From assembly GCA_963666865.1 (NCBI GenBank), contig OY763072.1:186001-250000 (forward strand): a DNA stretch of 64,000 nt. The letters run 5' to 3'. The notes under the pieces are model-generated. The model saw nothing but the letters and a program-made list of their open reading frames with translations, was not told the origin of the DNA and did no database searches. The translations under genes were made by a program, and so were the position numbers. Of the stretch, positions 25,583-34,739 are shown one piece after another. Position 1 is the stretch's first letter. Each line of letters starts with the position of its first letter. Source of the stretch: Bin87 sp963666865 (lineage in GTDB: Bacteria; Chloroflexota; Dehalococcoidia; Lucifugimonadales; UBA3495).

Positions 25583-25603
25583 GCGGTTGCGAGAACTGCG
25601 GCC

Positions 25604-26059
25604 TCAGCCCGTGGCCGGACCGAAGCCGGGATTCCTGGCCCAAACCATGCCGTCGGGGTCGTGGGCTACCTCAACCTTGTTGCCCTTGGAATCCCGCAGC
25701 CCCATCGGGTGCTGCACCAGTTCGATCATGTTGCCGTCGGGGTCCTTGATGTAGGTGGAATGAACATCGGCATACGCCCGGACGGAGGGCGGCGTGTACT
25801 CCACGCCCTGGGCGTCCAGGTTGGCGATCATTTCCTCCCAGTCGTGTATCTCCACGGCGAAGTGTCCCGACGGGTTGGGGTTGGGAGTGAAGGTGCTGTG
25901 GATCTCGCCGTTGCCGATGCGCAGCTGCAACTGCCGCGAGTTGAGTTCCGGCCCGCGATCCAGGAACTCTGCCCCAAACACCTTCTCGTACCAGTCCCGG
26001 CTCCGCTCCTTGTCGCTGATCTGGATGTTGATGTGCTGAATCATCGTAACTCTTGACAT
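25604..26059 (-). CDS. VOC family protein (glyoxalase-like)
   Basis: 151-residue vicinal-oxygen-chelate protein with paired beta-alpha-beta-beta-beta modules. The IQHINIQISDKERSRDWYEKVFG start carries the first metal-binding His, HFAVEI the second, and STYIKDPDGNMIELVQ the Glu ligand. Family activities include glyoxalase, extradiol dioxygenase and fosfomycin resistance; which one applies is not clear. A GGGAGG site precedes the ATG. It is unlinked to a second VOC gene at 27.6 kb. Confidence 0.88.
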   Translation of the reverse strand: MSRVTMIQHINIQISDKERSRDWYEKVFGAEFLDRGPELNSRQLQLRIGNGEIHSTFTPNPNPSGHFAVEIHDWEEMIANLDAQGVEYTPPSVRAYADVHSTYIKDPDGNMIELVQHPMGLRDSKGNKVEVAHDPDGMVWARNPGFGPATG

Positions 26060-26186
26060 GACATCCTCCCTTTTCGCTGATGTGCTGCATCATGTTTGCG
26101 GATTTCACCCGGATAGCGTCATGGGCGCAAGTATAGCATTACGTCGCATGACCTGAACGGGGTGGGTAAAATGCAAGCGGCAATCC

Positions 26187-26214
26187 GTAGGGGCGAATAA
26201 TTATTCGCCCCTAC
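26187..26214. repeat. 28-bp palindromic repeat, AATAATTATT core
   Basis: Perfect copy between the divergent VOC gene and the Gfo/Idh oxidoreductase gene, about 90 bases ahead of the latter. Confidence 0.9.
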
Positions 26215-26306
26215 ACTCAACGCCAAAACCGTGGGATGTCCTCCCCAACCAACCGAAGCACCCAATACCGGCCCTGTCGGAATCGACCGACACAGGAGGA
26301 ACAACA

Positions 26307-27344
26307 ATGGCTGAACAACCAATTCGAGTGGGTCTCATCGGCGCCGGCGGCAACGTGCGCAACCGGCATATTCCCGGATTCCAGGGCGTTGACGACTGCG
26401 AGATCGTGGCCGTCGCCAACCGCACCGTTCAGTCCGGCCGGGTGATCGCCGACCAGTTCAACATCCCCAAGGTGTACCGTCACTGGCGGGAGCTGCTGGA
26501 GGACGACGAGATCAACGCCGTCTGCATCGGCACCTGGCCCTATATGCACCGCACCATGACCCTGGCCGCCCTGGAGGCCGGCAAGCACGTGCTCACCGAG
26601 GCCCGCATGGCCAACGACGCGGCGGAGGCCCGGGATATGCTGGCCGCCTCACGGGCGTACCCGCACCTGGTCTGCCAGCTCACGCCGACCTCCACCAGCT
26701 ACACCATCGACAACGTCATCAAGCGCCTGATCGACGAGGGTTACTTGGGCGAGCTGCTGTCGGTGGATTTCACGTCCCTGCAGAACAACTTCGCCGATTT
26801 CGACAGCCCGGTACACTGGCGGCAGGACCGCGCCCTCAGCGGCCACAACACCCTGAACATCGGCGCATCCTACGAGTCGATGATGCGCTGGCTGGGGCGC
26901 GGCAACCGGGTGATGGCCATGTCCAAGATAAACGTGCCCTATCGTCGGGACGACACCGGGCACCTCACGTCCGTGACCATACCGGACCACATCGACATCC
27001 TGTACGAGCTGGCCAACGGGGCGCAGGTGCATATGCAGATGAGCGCCACCTCCGGCCTGAATCGCGGCAGTCAAATCTGGATGTTCGGGACCGACGGGAC
27101 GATCCACGTGGACTCCCAGCGCCGGGTGTGGGCCGGCAAGCGGGGCGACACGGAGCTGACCGAGGTTCCCAACCCGCCGGAAACCCAGGCCCGCTACCGC
27201 GTCGAGGAACAGTTCACCAACGCCATCCGGGGCACTGAGATTGTCGATATGGTGGCCTTCGAGACCGGCGTTCACTACATGGAGTGGACCGAGGCGGTGT
27301 ATCGCAGCGCCATGACGGGGCAGGCCATTTATCTGCCGCTGTAA
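26307..27344 (+). CDS. Gfo/Idh/MocA family oxidoreductase
   Basis: 345-residue NAD(P)-dependent sugar or inositol-type dehydrogenase. The N-terminal Rossmann strand reads RVGLIGAGGNVRNRHIPGF, followed by EIVAVANRT and INAVCIGTWPYMH, and the EAGKHVLTEARMA segment holds the conserved GKHVxxEKP-like position, where the usual Lys-Pro is replaced by Ala-Arg. The missing Lys suggests altered or lost catalysis. C-terminal half is the usual alpha/beta sheet domain. A strong AGGAGGA site precedes the ATG. Substrate unknown. Confidence 0.88.
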   Translation: MAEQPIRVGLIGAGGNVRNRHIPGFQGVDDCEIVAVANRTVQSGRVIADQFNIPKVYRHWRELLEDDEINAVCIGTWPYMHRTMTLAALEAGKHVLTEARMANDAAEARDMLAASRAYPHLVCQLTPTSTSYTIDNVIKRLIDEGYLGELLSVDFTSLQNNFADFDSPVHWRQDRALSGHNTLNIGASYESMMRWLGRGNRVMAMSKINVPYRRDDTGHLTSVTIPDHIDILYELANGAQVHMQMSATSGLNRGSQIWMFGTDGTIHVDSQRRVWAGKRGDTELTEVPNPPETQARYRVEEQFTNAIRGTEIVDMVAFETGVHYMEWTEAVYRSAMTGQAIYLPL

Positions 27345-27453
27345 TCTTGCGTGTCAACCGGCGACCTGCCCCAAGCCTCCGAAAAAGGCGGGGGGCGGCC
27401 CCCAGATGCTCAAAGCCATCTCCGAGCAACGGGGGTGGGAGCACGGCAAGCAC

Positions 27454-27550
27454 CGTCATACCGGCGAAAGCCGGTATCCAGGAAATTCCTGCCCTACTCT
27501 CGTTTGATGGTGCGAAGGTTTTCTGGATTCCTGCTTTCGCAGGAATGACG
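27454..27550. repeat. paired inverted repeat (CGAAAGC family)
   Basis: Left arm 27454-27482 and right arm 27521-27550 are inverted copies of the same 28-bp motif (GCGAAAGCCGG and CTTTCGCAGGAATGACG), separated by about 38 bp. Each arm is itself a small hairpin. Similar pairs are at 31712, 35535 and 42902. Confidence 0.75.
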
Positions 27551-27602
27551 AGTTTGGGACTGAATTGTCGCCTCAACTTTGAACAGTTGCGTGGAGACGG
27601 GC

Positions 27603-28040
27603 CTACGCGCCGGCCAGTTCCTCGTAGGGCGGTTCGGGCATACCCTCGACCCAGGTGGGGTCGCGCAGTTCCAGGCGGTTGCCGCTGGGGTCGAAGAAGT
27701 ACAGTTCGCGGCCGCAGAACACGCCCCGCGCCCGGTAGGTCAGGTGCTCAATCCGGATGTTCCGCTCGCGGAAGACCTTGCAGGCAAGATCGAAGGTCTC
27801 GGGAGAAACGGTGAAAGAGTGGTGCGCGCCGCCGTTTTCCACCGCCTGGCCGTCCACCGGGCTCTGGCGTTCGCAGAGCAGGATGTTGTGGTCGCCCACG
27901 TTGAAGCAGGACATGACGCTGTTGCCCAGCCGTCCCACCGGGGCGAGGCCCAGCAACTCCCCGTAGAACTCCTCGGCTTCCGCCAGGTCGTTGACCGGTA
28001 TGGACCAGTGGGTTACGCCTTCCACTTTCAATACTGACAT
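27603..28040 (-). CDS. VOC family protein (glyoxalase-like)
   Basis: 145-residue VOC protein. THWSIPVNDLAEAEEFYGELLGLAP gives the first His, HHSFTVSP the second and LYFFDPSGNRLELRDP the Glu. It is most like the glyoxalase/bleomycin-resistance dioxygenase group. The ATG at 28040 follows GGGAGGG at good spacing. The palindromic repeat at 28130 lies upstream, between it and the aminotransferase gene. Confidence 0.88.
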   Translation of the reverse strand: MSVLKVEGVTHWSIPVNDLAEAEEFYGELLGLAPVGRLGNSVMSCFNVGDHNILLCERQSPVDGQAVENGGAHHSFTVSPETFDLACKVFRERNIRIEHLTYRARGVFCGRELYFFDPSGNRLELRDPTWVEGMPEPPYEELAGA

Positions 28041-28129
28041 GGTTCCCTCCCGTAAACTAATTCGTTGCCGCAAATCGGGTGGTGTTCGGTATAGGGCAGT
28101 TGATCCATTAACTGGTTTAGCGGTAGCGG

Positions 28130-28157
28130 GTAGGGGCGAATAATTATTCGCCCCTAC
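28130..28157. repeat. 28-bp palindromic repeat, AATAATTATT core
   Basis: Perfect copy located between the stop of the aminotransferase gene (28184) and the VOC start (28040); could serve as a hairpin terminator for the former. Confidence 0.9.
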
Positions 28158-28183
28158 GGATTACGACCGCCCAGATCACAACA

Positions 28184-29389
28184 CTAGGGCAGCGCCCCTT
28201 CGGCGCGGAATACGTCGGCCAGTTTTTCGACGCCTTCCCAGATCTCGTCGTCGTTGGGCAGGGCGAAGCAGAGGCGGATGTAGCCGGCGGCGGCGTCCGG
28301 GTCTGCCGACCAGTCGGGGCCGGGGTTGAACGCGATGCCCTCCCGCAGCGCCGGGCCGACCAGATCGCGGGAGTCGACGCCCTCGGGCAATCTGACCCAC
28401 AGGTACATCCCGCCCCGGGGCACGTAGAAATCGACGCTGGGGCCGAAGGACTCGCGCAAGGCGCTGCTGAGGGTGTCGCACTTGCGCTTCAGGGACGACC
28501 GCATCTCCAAGATGTGGTCTTCGTAGTGGTGGTTGAAGTAGTCGCCGACGATCATCTGGTCCATGACGCCGGTGCCGGCGTCGTTCTTGCGGGAGAGCAG
28601 GCGGCTCATCACGTCCCACGACGCGACGACGTAGCCGAGGCGGGTGCCCGGCCCCAGGGTCTTCGAAAATGAGCCGATGTGCAGCACCCGGTTAGTGTCG
28701 TCCAGGGAGCGGATGGCGTTCTCGTATTCGCCCTCGAAGATGAGGTCGGCGTAGCATTCGTCCTCGAATATGGGGACGCCGTATTCCTCGCTGAGTTCCA
28801 GCATCCGCTCCCGACGCGCCATGGTCATCACGGTGCCGGTGGGGTTCTGGAGGGTTGGGATGGTATAGACGTACTTGGGGCGCACGCCCCGGTTCCGTAG
28901 GTCTTCAAGCTCACGGGCCAGATGGTCCATGCTCATGCCGTCCTCGTCCACCTCGATGCCGACGATGTTGACCTTGCGGCGGCGCAGGTTGCCCAGGGCG
29001 CCGGAGAAGCTGAAGGCTTCGACGATGGCGGTATCACCCTCCTCCAGCAGGATCTCGTTAATCAGCTCGATGGCCAGGCCGGAGCCGGAGGTAATCAGGA
29101 CTTCGTCGGTGGTCACGTTGATCCCGCGATGCTGGGCCAGCTTATCAACGACGAACTGGCGCAGGGGGATGATGCCCTGGGGTCCGCCGTCGAAGTTGTA
29201 CATGGAGATATTGCGGGGGTCGCCGCGAAATACCCGGTTGGCCGACTCGATGAACCCCTCCATAGGGACCATATCGGGGTCGCTGTGGCCGCCGATAAAG
29301 TTGTACTTGGGGTGGCCTTCCCACGGCGCCGACGGGGGCGGCAGGTCCCGATTGAAGAGCGTGGAATAATCCAAGCCTGTCCCTGGCAT
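28184..29389 (-). CDS. PLP-dependent aminotransferase class I/II (LysN/MocR-like)
   Basis: 401-residue fold-type I aminotransferase. NPTG (in PTLQNPTGTVMTM), EDECYADLIFEG, and IGSFSKTLGPGTRLGYV with the PLP-binding Lys are typical of the 2-aminoadipate/aromatic aminotransferase group. It lacks the GntR domain of MocR regulators. The ATG at 29389 follows GGAGG. A longer frame back to 29599 exists only because of a dispersed repeat (29522-29593) and is not used. Amino-donor specificity cannot be read. Confidence 0.88.
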   Translation of the reverse strand: MPGTGLDYSTLFNRDLPPPSAPWEGHPKYNFIGGHSDPDMVPMEGFIESANRVFRGDPRNISMYNFDGGPQGIIPLRQFVVDKLAQHRGINVTTDEVLITSGSGLAIELINEILLEEGDTAIVEAFSFSGALGNLRRRKVNIVGIEVDEDGMSMDHLARELEDLRNRGVRPKYVYTIPTLQNPTGTVMTMARRERMLELSEEYGVPIFEDECYADLIFEGEYENAIRSLDDTNRVLHIGSFSKTLGPGTRLGYVVASWDVMSRLLSRKNDAGTGVMDQMIVGDYFNHHYEDHILEMRSSLKRKCDTLSSALRESFGPSVDFYVPRGGMYLWVRLPEGVDSRDLVGPALREGIAFNPGPDWSADPDAAAGYIRLCFALPNDDEIWEGVEKLADVFRAEGALP

Positions 29390-29521
29390 GAGCTGATCCT
29401 CCGGTCTGGTCGGCGCGGTTCGGCCGGGTGGCGAAGCCGATTCCGGGAGCATACTAACACCGCCGGCAGGGAGCGTCGATGGCGGCGGCGCGGGAACATG
29501 GCCTGCGCAAAGTCCCTTTAG

Positions 29522-29593
29522 CCGCTCATGGTGAGCCTGTCGAACCATGGCTCCAGCAACGGTGGCATCCTTCGACAGGCTCAGGATGAGCGG
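29522..29593. repeat. inverted pair of the GACAGGCTCA dispersed repeat
   Basis: Two copies of a roughly 25-bp repeat (core CGACAGGCTCA, ends in GAGCGG) face each other at 29522-29547 and 29570-29593. Single copies occur at 33808, 44828 and 53099. The pair lies between the aminotransferase gene and typA. Confidence 0.75.
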
Positions 29594-29683
29594 AACCAAA
29601 GAGGCCGATTACTTTGCACAGGCCCGGCGCGGGAAGCGCCCTTTTTGGGTAGTCGATACGGATAACAGCGCTCTCCGGTTCGC

Positions 29684-29711
29684 GTAGGGGCGAATAATTA
29701 TTCGCCCCTAC
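29684..29711. repeat. 28-bp palindromic repeat, AATAATTATT core
   Basis: Perfect copy about 75 bases upstream of typA. Confidence 0.9.
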
Positions 29712-29786
29712 AATGTTACGCGATACCCACCACTGCCTGTGCCGGGCCGTTGGTGGTATCCTTGATGTCGCGCGAGGTGAAACTTC

Positions 29787-31625
29787 TTGAACGACTGCCA
29801 CAACCACAACATCCGCAACCTGGCCATCATCGCCCACGTTGACCACGGCAAGACCACGCTGGTCGATGCGCTGCTGAAACAGGGCCGGGTGTTCCGCGAC
29901 CACCAGCAGGTGGGCGAACTGATCATGGACACCAATCCCTTGGAGCGGGAGCGGGGCATCACCATCTTGGCCAAGAACGCGTCGGTGTCCTATCGCGGCG
30001 TGAAAATCAACATCATCGACACGCCGGGCCACGCCGACTTCAGCGGCGAGGTGGAACGGGTGATGAACATGGCCGACGGCTGCCTGCTGCTGGTGGACGC
30101 CGTGGACGGCCCCATGCCCCAGACCACCTACGTGCTGCGCCAGGCCCTGCGGCAGAACGTCGCGCCCATCGTCGTCATCAACAAGATCGACCGCCCGGAG
30201 GCCCGCCCCCAGGAGGCGCTGGGGTTGGTGCAGGATTTGTTCCTGGACCTGGCGACGGACGCGGATCAGCTGGACTTTCCCGTGCTGTACACGTCGGCGC
30301 GGCAGGGCTACGCGACGGCCAATCCCGACCGGCCGGGCACAGATATGCAGCCCCTGTTTGACGCCATCCTGGACGCGGTGCCGCCGCCCGCCGGCGACCC
30401 CGACGCGCCGTTGCAGATGCTGGTCGCCGCGCTGGACTACGACAACTACCTGGGCCAGGTGGCCGTCGGCCGGGTCACCGACGGCGCCCTCCGAGCCAGA
30501 GATAGTGTCGCCCTGCTGGACCGATACGGCGAGGCTACCCAGCACAGCCTGGAGCATATCTTCGTGTTCCACGGCATGGAGCGCGTGGAGGTATCGGAGG
30601 CTCATGCCGGGGACATCGCGGCGGTGACCGGCCCCGAGGGCGTCGCCATCGGCGATACCATCGCCAGCCCGGAGGACCCGGAAGCCCTGCCGACCATAGA
30701 CATCCAGGAACCCACCGTGCGGATGACCTTCGGCGTCAGCACCTCGCCGTTTGTGGGACGGGAGGGCGGACGCTGCACGTCGCGCAACCTCCACGAGCGG
30801 CTGATACGGGAGTTGCGCACCAACGTGAGCCTGCGGGTCGAGACCACCGAGAGTCCCGACGTTTTTGTGGTGGCCGGCCGGGGTGAGCTGCACCTGTCCA
30901 TCCTGGTCGAGACCATGCGCCGCGAGGGGTACGAGTTCCAGGTTTCCCGGCCCGTGCCGGTGACCAAGCGGATCGACGGTCGGGTCCACGAGCCGTACGA
31001 AACGCTCAGCATCAGCACCCGCGAGGAGTATGTCGGCGTGTTGACCGAGTACCTGTCGGGGCACCTGGCCCAGATGCTCGATATGCGCTACGCCGAAAAC
31101 GGCTACGTCCACATGGAGTACCGGATACCCACTCGCGGCCTGATTGGGTTCAACGCCTTCTTTCTTCGCACCACCCGGGGCGACGGCGTGAAAAACAGCA
31201 GCTTCGTCTCTTACGAACCGATGCAGGGCGAGATCAAGACGCAACGCGGCGGGGCGCTGGTGGCGTCGGAGGGCGGCCCGGCGGTGACCTACGGCCTGCT
31301 CAACGCCCAGCGTCGGGGCGACACCTTCATTGACCCAGGCACCCCGGTGTACGAGGGCATGGTGGTGGGCAGCCGCCGGCAGGAGGGGGATCTGGAAATC
31401 AACGTCTGCCGGGAGAAGAAGTTGACCAATATGCGCTCGTCAACGGCGGACGTCGCGGAACGGTTGAACGCCACGGTGCGGATGAGCCTGGAGGAAACCC
31501 TGGAGTTCATCACCGACGACGAGCTGGTGGAGGTTACGCCGGAGAACCTGCGCATCCGCAAGATGCTGCTCTCCGCCCACGACCGCAAGCGCCAACGGCG
31601 GGACGGAGCCAAGTCGCGGGGTTAA
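29787..31625 (+). CDS. typA: ribosome-associated translational GTPase TypA/BipA
   Basis: 612-residue GTPase of the EF-G-like family, binding 70S ribosomes and affecting stress and 50S assembly. G1 AHVDHGKTT (residues 16-24), G2 ERERGITI, G3 DTPGHADFSGEV, G4 NKIDRPEA, followed by the beta-barrel and domain V; GDGVKNSSF and IPTRGLIGF are TypA-specific. Length is normal. It starts at TTG 29787 with GAGGTGA six bases upstream; no in-frame ATG fits better. The gene stands alone between repeat-rich gaps. Confidence 0.97.
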   Translation: MNDCHNHNIRNLAIIAHVDHGKTTLVDALLKQGRVFRDHQQVGELIMDTNPLERERGITILAKNASVSYRGVKINIIDTPGHADFSGEVERVMNMADGCLLLVDAVDGPMPQTTYVLRQALRQNVAPIVVINKIDRPEARPQEALGLVQDLFLDLATDADQLDFPVLYTSARQGYATANPDRPGTDMQPLFDAILDAVPPPAGDPDAPLQMLVAALDYDNYLGQVAVGRVTDGALRARDSVALLDRYGEATQHSLEHIFVFHGMERVEVSEAHAGDIAAVTGPEGVAIGDTIASPEDPEALPTIDIQEPTVRMTFGVSTSPFVGREGGRCTSRNLHERLIRELRTNVSLRVETTESPDVFVVAGRGELHLSILVETMRREGYEFQVSRPVPVTKRIDGRVHEPYETLSISTREEYVGVLTEYLSGHLAQMLDMRYAENGYVHMEYRIPTRGLIGFNAFFLRTTRGDGVKNSSFVSYEPMQGEIKTQRGGALVASEGGPAVTYGLLNAQRRGDTFIDPGTPVYEGMVVGSRRQEGDLEINVCREKKLTNMRSSTADVAERLNATVRMSLEETLEFITDDELVEVTPENLRIRKMLLSAHDRKRQRRDGAKSRG

Positions 31626-31711
31626 TGGCAAGTCGGAGAATCGTTCGAGCCGGATGATGTCACCGTCGAACTCGGTTTGTCATAGGAGTTACGCACTTGA
31701 AATTACAAGCC

Positions 31712-31814
31712 CGTCATTCCTGCGAAAGCAGGAATCCAGAAGCTTCACGGTGAACGCATCTGGAACAGTATTAACGATTTCGGTTACTGGATTACCGCTT
31801 TCGCGGGAATGACG
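31712..31814. repeat. paired inverted repeat (CGAAAGC family)
   Basis: Arms at 31712-31739 and 31788-31814, 48 bp apart, in the intergenic space after typA. Together with the next repeat they fill most of the 326-bp gap, which has no gene. Confidence 0.75.
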
Positions 31815-31846
31815 AGTTTAGAGTAATTCAACTGCGTAAGTCCTAT

Positions 31847-31938
31847 GTCATTGCGAGGAGCGAAGCGACGTGGCAATCTCGTTGCCCAAGCGACGGCTAC
31901 TACACCAACGGGATTGCCACGCTGCGCTCGCAATGACA
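31847..31938. repeat. inverted repeat pair with CATTGCGAGGAGCGAAGC arm
   Basis: Left arm 31847-31879 and right arm 31911-31938 (ATTGCCACGCTGCGCTCGCAA) are complementary. A related arm lies at 41083-41105. Repeats of this type are common in several bacterial genomes; function unknown. Confidence 0.7.
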
Positions 31939-31951
31939 GGTAAGCCATGCG

Positions 31952-32803
31952 TCAGCCCCCTACGAAGCGGTCGCCGAAGGTGGACGCCAGGTATTCGTCG
32001 CCGTCGGCCACCGACAGCCGGCCGGCTCCCACTGCCTGATCCGGCGTGAGACGGCCATACATCACCAGGACGCAGGTTTCTCCGTCGCATTGGAAGGTGA
32101 CGGCGGCCGGCTCGGTTTCTGCGCCGGCCTCGTCCTCGACTATTTGGGCCACGTCGTCGCTGAGTACCAGGTCCAGCATCCGCCGGCTCGGTTGGGTTAC
32201 GGTGAAACGGTAGCGCAGGGAGCGTCCCTGCAGCAGCGGGTCGGGACGGAAAGCGCGGCGGGCGGCGCGGTCCACCGTGTCCAGAAGGGCGGTCACGCTG
32301 CCGTCGGAAAGGTGGTAGTCGACCTCCAGCCGGGAGCGGATGTCCCAGCCGTGCATGGTCAGCTCGGCGATGCGTTGGGTCAGCAGAGTCCGGACGGGCA
32401 TGGGGCCGGGCGGCCAATAGACCAGGTTGTCCCACTGATCGTCCCCCACCTGCCGGAACAGCGTTACAGTCTCGTTGATGCGCTGGGTGAAGTCGGCAAG
32501 CAGGCCGTCGCCCAACCGCTGGCTGGAGTCGATGGCCCGCTGGTAGATGCTCTTGGCAAAGGCGTCCTCGTCGTGCTGATCCGGCGCCGGCGAACCCTCC
32601 GGCGCGGAGTAATCTCCGTCCAGGCCCCGCACCAGTCGGTTGGACAGGTCAACGCTGGTGAGATGCCCGATCACGTCCGCCACGGTCCAACCCGCGCAGG
32701 CGCTGGGGGTTTGCCAGGCCTCGGCGGGCAGCCCTCGCAGGAAATCCAGGAGGTGTCCGGCTTCCCGTTCCAGGAGATCAATGCCTTCGAAAGTAGTTAT
32801 CAT
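31952..32803 (-). CDS. maleylpyruvate isomerase/DinB-type thiol-binding protein
   Basis: 283-residue member of the mycothiol-dependent maleylpyruvate isomerase N-terminal/DinB_2 superfamily (TIGR03083-like). Start LEREAGHLLDFLRGL followed by SACAGWTVADVIGHL, and a second helix pair with MPVRTLLTQRIAELTMHGWDI. The first metal-binding His is in IGHL and the last in MHGWD. Family members bind a divalent metal and often a low-molecular-weight thiol. Bacteria of this type may lack mycothiol, so the cofactor is unknown. The ATG at 32803 is preferred over an upstream one. Confidence 0.82.
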   Translation of the reverse strand: MITTFEGIDLLEREAGHLLDFLRGLPAEAWQTPSACAGWTVADVIGHLTSVDLSNRLVRGLDGDYSAPEGSPAPDQHDEDAFAKSIYQRAIDSSQRLGDGLLADFTQRINETVTLFRQVGDDQWDNLVYWPPGPMPVRTLLTQRIAELTMHGWDIRSRLEVDYHLSDGSVTALLDTVDRAARRAFRPDPLLQGRSLRYRFTVTQPSRRMLDLVLSDDVAQIVEDEAGAETEPAAVTFQCDGETCVLVMYGRLTPDQAVGAGRLSVADGDEYLASTFGDRFVGG

Positions 32804-32964
32804 AGCGTTATCCCGTGAAAACAATACCGTCGTGGTTCACTCGTACACAGTTTGGCGCAGCTTCTCATTTGTCTCATACGCATCCACTTTGCGCAACCTT
32901 TCTTTGCAAGCCGGTAGCGTTCCATTTTGGGTGGTTTTAATTCTGCGGACACCGTTGCTGGCGC

Positions 32965-32996
32965 GTGTAGGGGCGACCGGCCGGTCGCCCCTACAC
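32965..32996. repeat. 32-bp perfect palindrome, ACCGGCCGGT core
   Basis: Has the GTAGGGGCG/CGCCCCTAC arms of the REP family with an ACCGGCCGGT core, and the symmetry extends two bases further on each side. It is the only copy of this core in the window. Confidence 0.9.
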
Positions 32997-33065
32997 GGGA
33001 AACCCGCCTGAATTGCAACGCTACTGAAGACTACCGACGGTCGGGAGCGCTGCTGTCGTTTCCGC

Positions 33066-33071
33066 TATAAT
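33066..33071 (+). promoter_or_regulatory. TATAAT -10 element upstream of the GMC gene
   Basis: CGCTATAATG lies 51 bases ahead of the GMC start. No good -35 is seen at 16-18 bases. The same CGCTATAATG string occurs just ahead of nadE at 58811. Confidence 0.35.
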
Positions 33072-33121
33072 GCCCGGCAGAAATCAGTCTAATCCAGGGC
33101 AAAACGGCCCGTGGAGGATCC

Positions 33122-34711
33122 ATGAAGTACGACGTTATTGTGGTCGGCGGCGGCGCGGCCGGTTCGACGCTGGCGGCCCGGCTGGCCGAAGACATCAACA
33201 CCTCGGTGCTGCTGCTTGAGGCCGGCAACGACTACCCCGACCCGAATGTTCTGCCCGACGACATCAAGTTCGGCGGCACTCGGTACGCGGAGGCCCAGGA
33301 TTCTATACACAACTGGGCGCTACGCGGCACCATCACCCCGGAGCAGGGCGAAATCCACGTCGCCCAGGGCAAGGTCATCGGCGGCGGGTCGTCCATCAAC
33401 GGCCAGGCCATGCAGCGGGGCTTTCCCGAGGACTTCGACGACTGGGCCGCCCGGGGCAACGACGAGTGGTCCTACGCCAAGATCCTGCCCTTCTACCGGA
33501 AGATGGAGCGCGACCTGGACATCCAGGACGACTACCACGGCGCGGACGGCCCCATGCCGGTGCGCCGGCGTCAGTCCGGCACCTGGGCAGACATCCAGAA
33601 AGCCTTCTACGACGCCTGCCTGGCCGAAGGCTACGGCGCGGTGGAGGACACCAACGGGCCGAATCCCACCGGCGTCGGCGTGTCGCCCACCAACAACCTG
33701 GGCGGCATCCGCATGAGCGCGGCCCTGACGCACCTGGGACCCATGCGCCACCGGCTGAACCTCACCGTGCGGGGCAACGTGTACGTCCGCCGGGTGCTGT
33801 TCGAGGATGGTTCGACAGGCTCACCACGAGCGGTTGGTGTGGAGGCGGAGAGCGGCGGCGAGATTTTCACCGTGGAAGCCGATAGGGTCGTGCTGAGCAG
33901 CGGCGCCATACGGTCGCCCCAACTGCTGTTGCTGTCGGGCGTCGGCCCCAGGGACCACCTGCGACAGTTCGGGATACCCGTCATCCACGACAGCCCCGGC
34001 GTCGGCCAGGGACTGTGGAACCACCTCAGCGTACACGTCACCTACAAGGTGAAGGACGGCAAGACCCTGGTCGGCGACCTGGACGCGCCGCATTTCGGCC
34101 TGCACTACAGCGCCGAGGGGTCGGAATACACCAACGACATGGTGCTCCGCAGCAGCACGGTGGTTGACGAGCGCGAGGAGAAGGTCGCCGGCGTGCGAAC
34201 CCGCTACAACACCGGCGACGTTCCGCCGGAACGGGCCGCGCGCATCTCCTGCACCCTGGGCCTGCCCGACGGGTCGGGCTTCGTGCAGCTGGCGTCTTCC
34301 GACCCCAGTGTCCAGCCCGAGTTCAACTACCGCTACCTGCATCATCCCAACGACGCCCGGCGCATCCGCGACGGACTGCGCAAGGGAGCGCGGCTGCTGG
34401 AGTCGGACGCCTTCAAGGACGTGTTCGACTTCCGCATCAACCCGCCGGATGAAATCCTCAACGACGACGACGCGCTGGACCTGTGGGCGCGGCAGACCGT
34501 GGGCACGGCCCGCCACGTTTCCGGCACCTGCCGCATGGGGCCGGACGGCGACGGCATGGCCGTGGTTGACCAGTATTGCCGCGTGCGCGGCGTGGAGGGC
34601 CTGTGGGTGGCCGACGCCTCAGTGATGCCCCGGGTCCCTCGCTCCGGCGGCATCCACCCCACCGTCATCATGGTGGCGGAGCGGGTGGTTGACTGGATCG
34701 CGGCGGGGTAA
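33122..34711 (+). CDS. GMC family FAD-dependent oxidoreductase
   Basis: 529-residue glucose-methanol-choline oxidoreductase. The FAD-binding motif GGGAAGSTLAARLAE follows the start; GGGSSINGQAMQRG is the GMC signature 1, and LSSGAIRSPQLLLLSGVGP signature 2. The C-terminal HVSGTCRMG and GGIHPTVIMVAERVVDWI carry the catalytic His region. It oxidises an unknown alcohol, possibly choline-like or aromatic. GGAGG lies seven bases upstream of ATG. A copy of the GACAGGCTCA dispersed repeat is inside the gene at 33808-33833, adding a short in-frame loop. Confidence 0.93.
   Translation: MKYDVIVVGGGAAGSTLAARLAEDINTSVLLLEAGNDYPDPNVLPDDIKFGGTRYAEAQDSIHNWALRGTITPEQGEIHVAQGKVIGGGSSINGQAMQRGFPEDFDDWAARGNDEWSYAKILPFYRKMERDLDIQDDYHGADGPMPVRRRQSGTWADIQKAFYDACLAEGYGAVEDTNGPNPTGVGVSPTNNLGGIRMSAALTHLGPMRHRLNLTVRGNVYVRRVLFEDGSTGSPRAVGVEAESGGEIFTVEADRVVLSSGAIRSPQLLLLSGVGPRDHLRQFGIPVIHDSPGVGQGLWNHLSVHVTYKVKDGKTLVGDLDAPHFGLHYSAEGSEYTNDMVLRSSTVVDEREEKVAGVRTRYNTGDVPPERAARISCTLGLPDGSGFVQLASSDPSVQPEFNYRYLHHPNDARRIRDGLRKGARLLESDAFKDVFDFRINPPDEILNDDDALDLWARQTVGTARHVSGTCRMGPDGDGMAVVDQYCRVRGVEGLWVADASVMPRVPRSGGIHPTVIMVAERVVDWIAAG
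33808..33833. repeat. GACAGGCTCA repeat inside the GMC coding region
   Basis: A 26-bp copy of the dispersed repeat is read in frame as part of a FEDGSTGSPRAVG stretch. The other copies are intergenic or at a gene end. It would lie in a surface loop before the FAD-domain strand that follows. Confidence 0.75.
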
Positions 34712-34739
34712 GGCGACCGATTCTGTCGTTGCGAAGTAC

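Noticed and set aside
28184..29599. Extended N-terminus of the aminotransferase
   Set aside because: The extra 70 codons are translated dispersed repeat; the ATG at 29389 has a GGAGG site and fits the family start.
29526..31244. Minus-strand open frame of 572 codons
   Set aside because: Antisense to typA, whose G-motifs are unmistakable.
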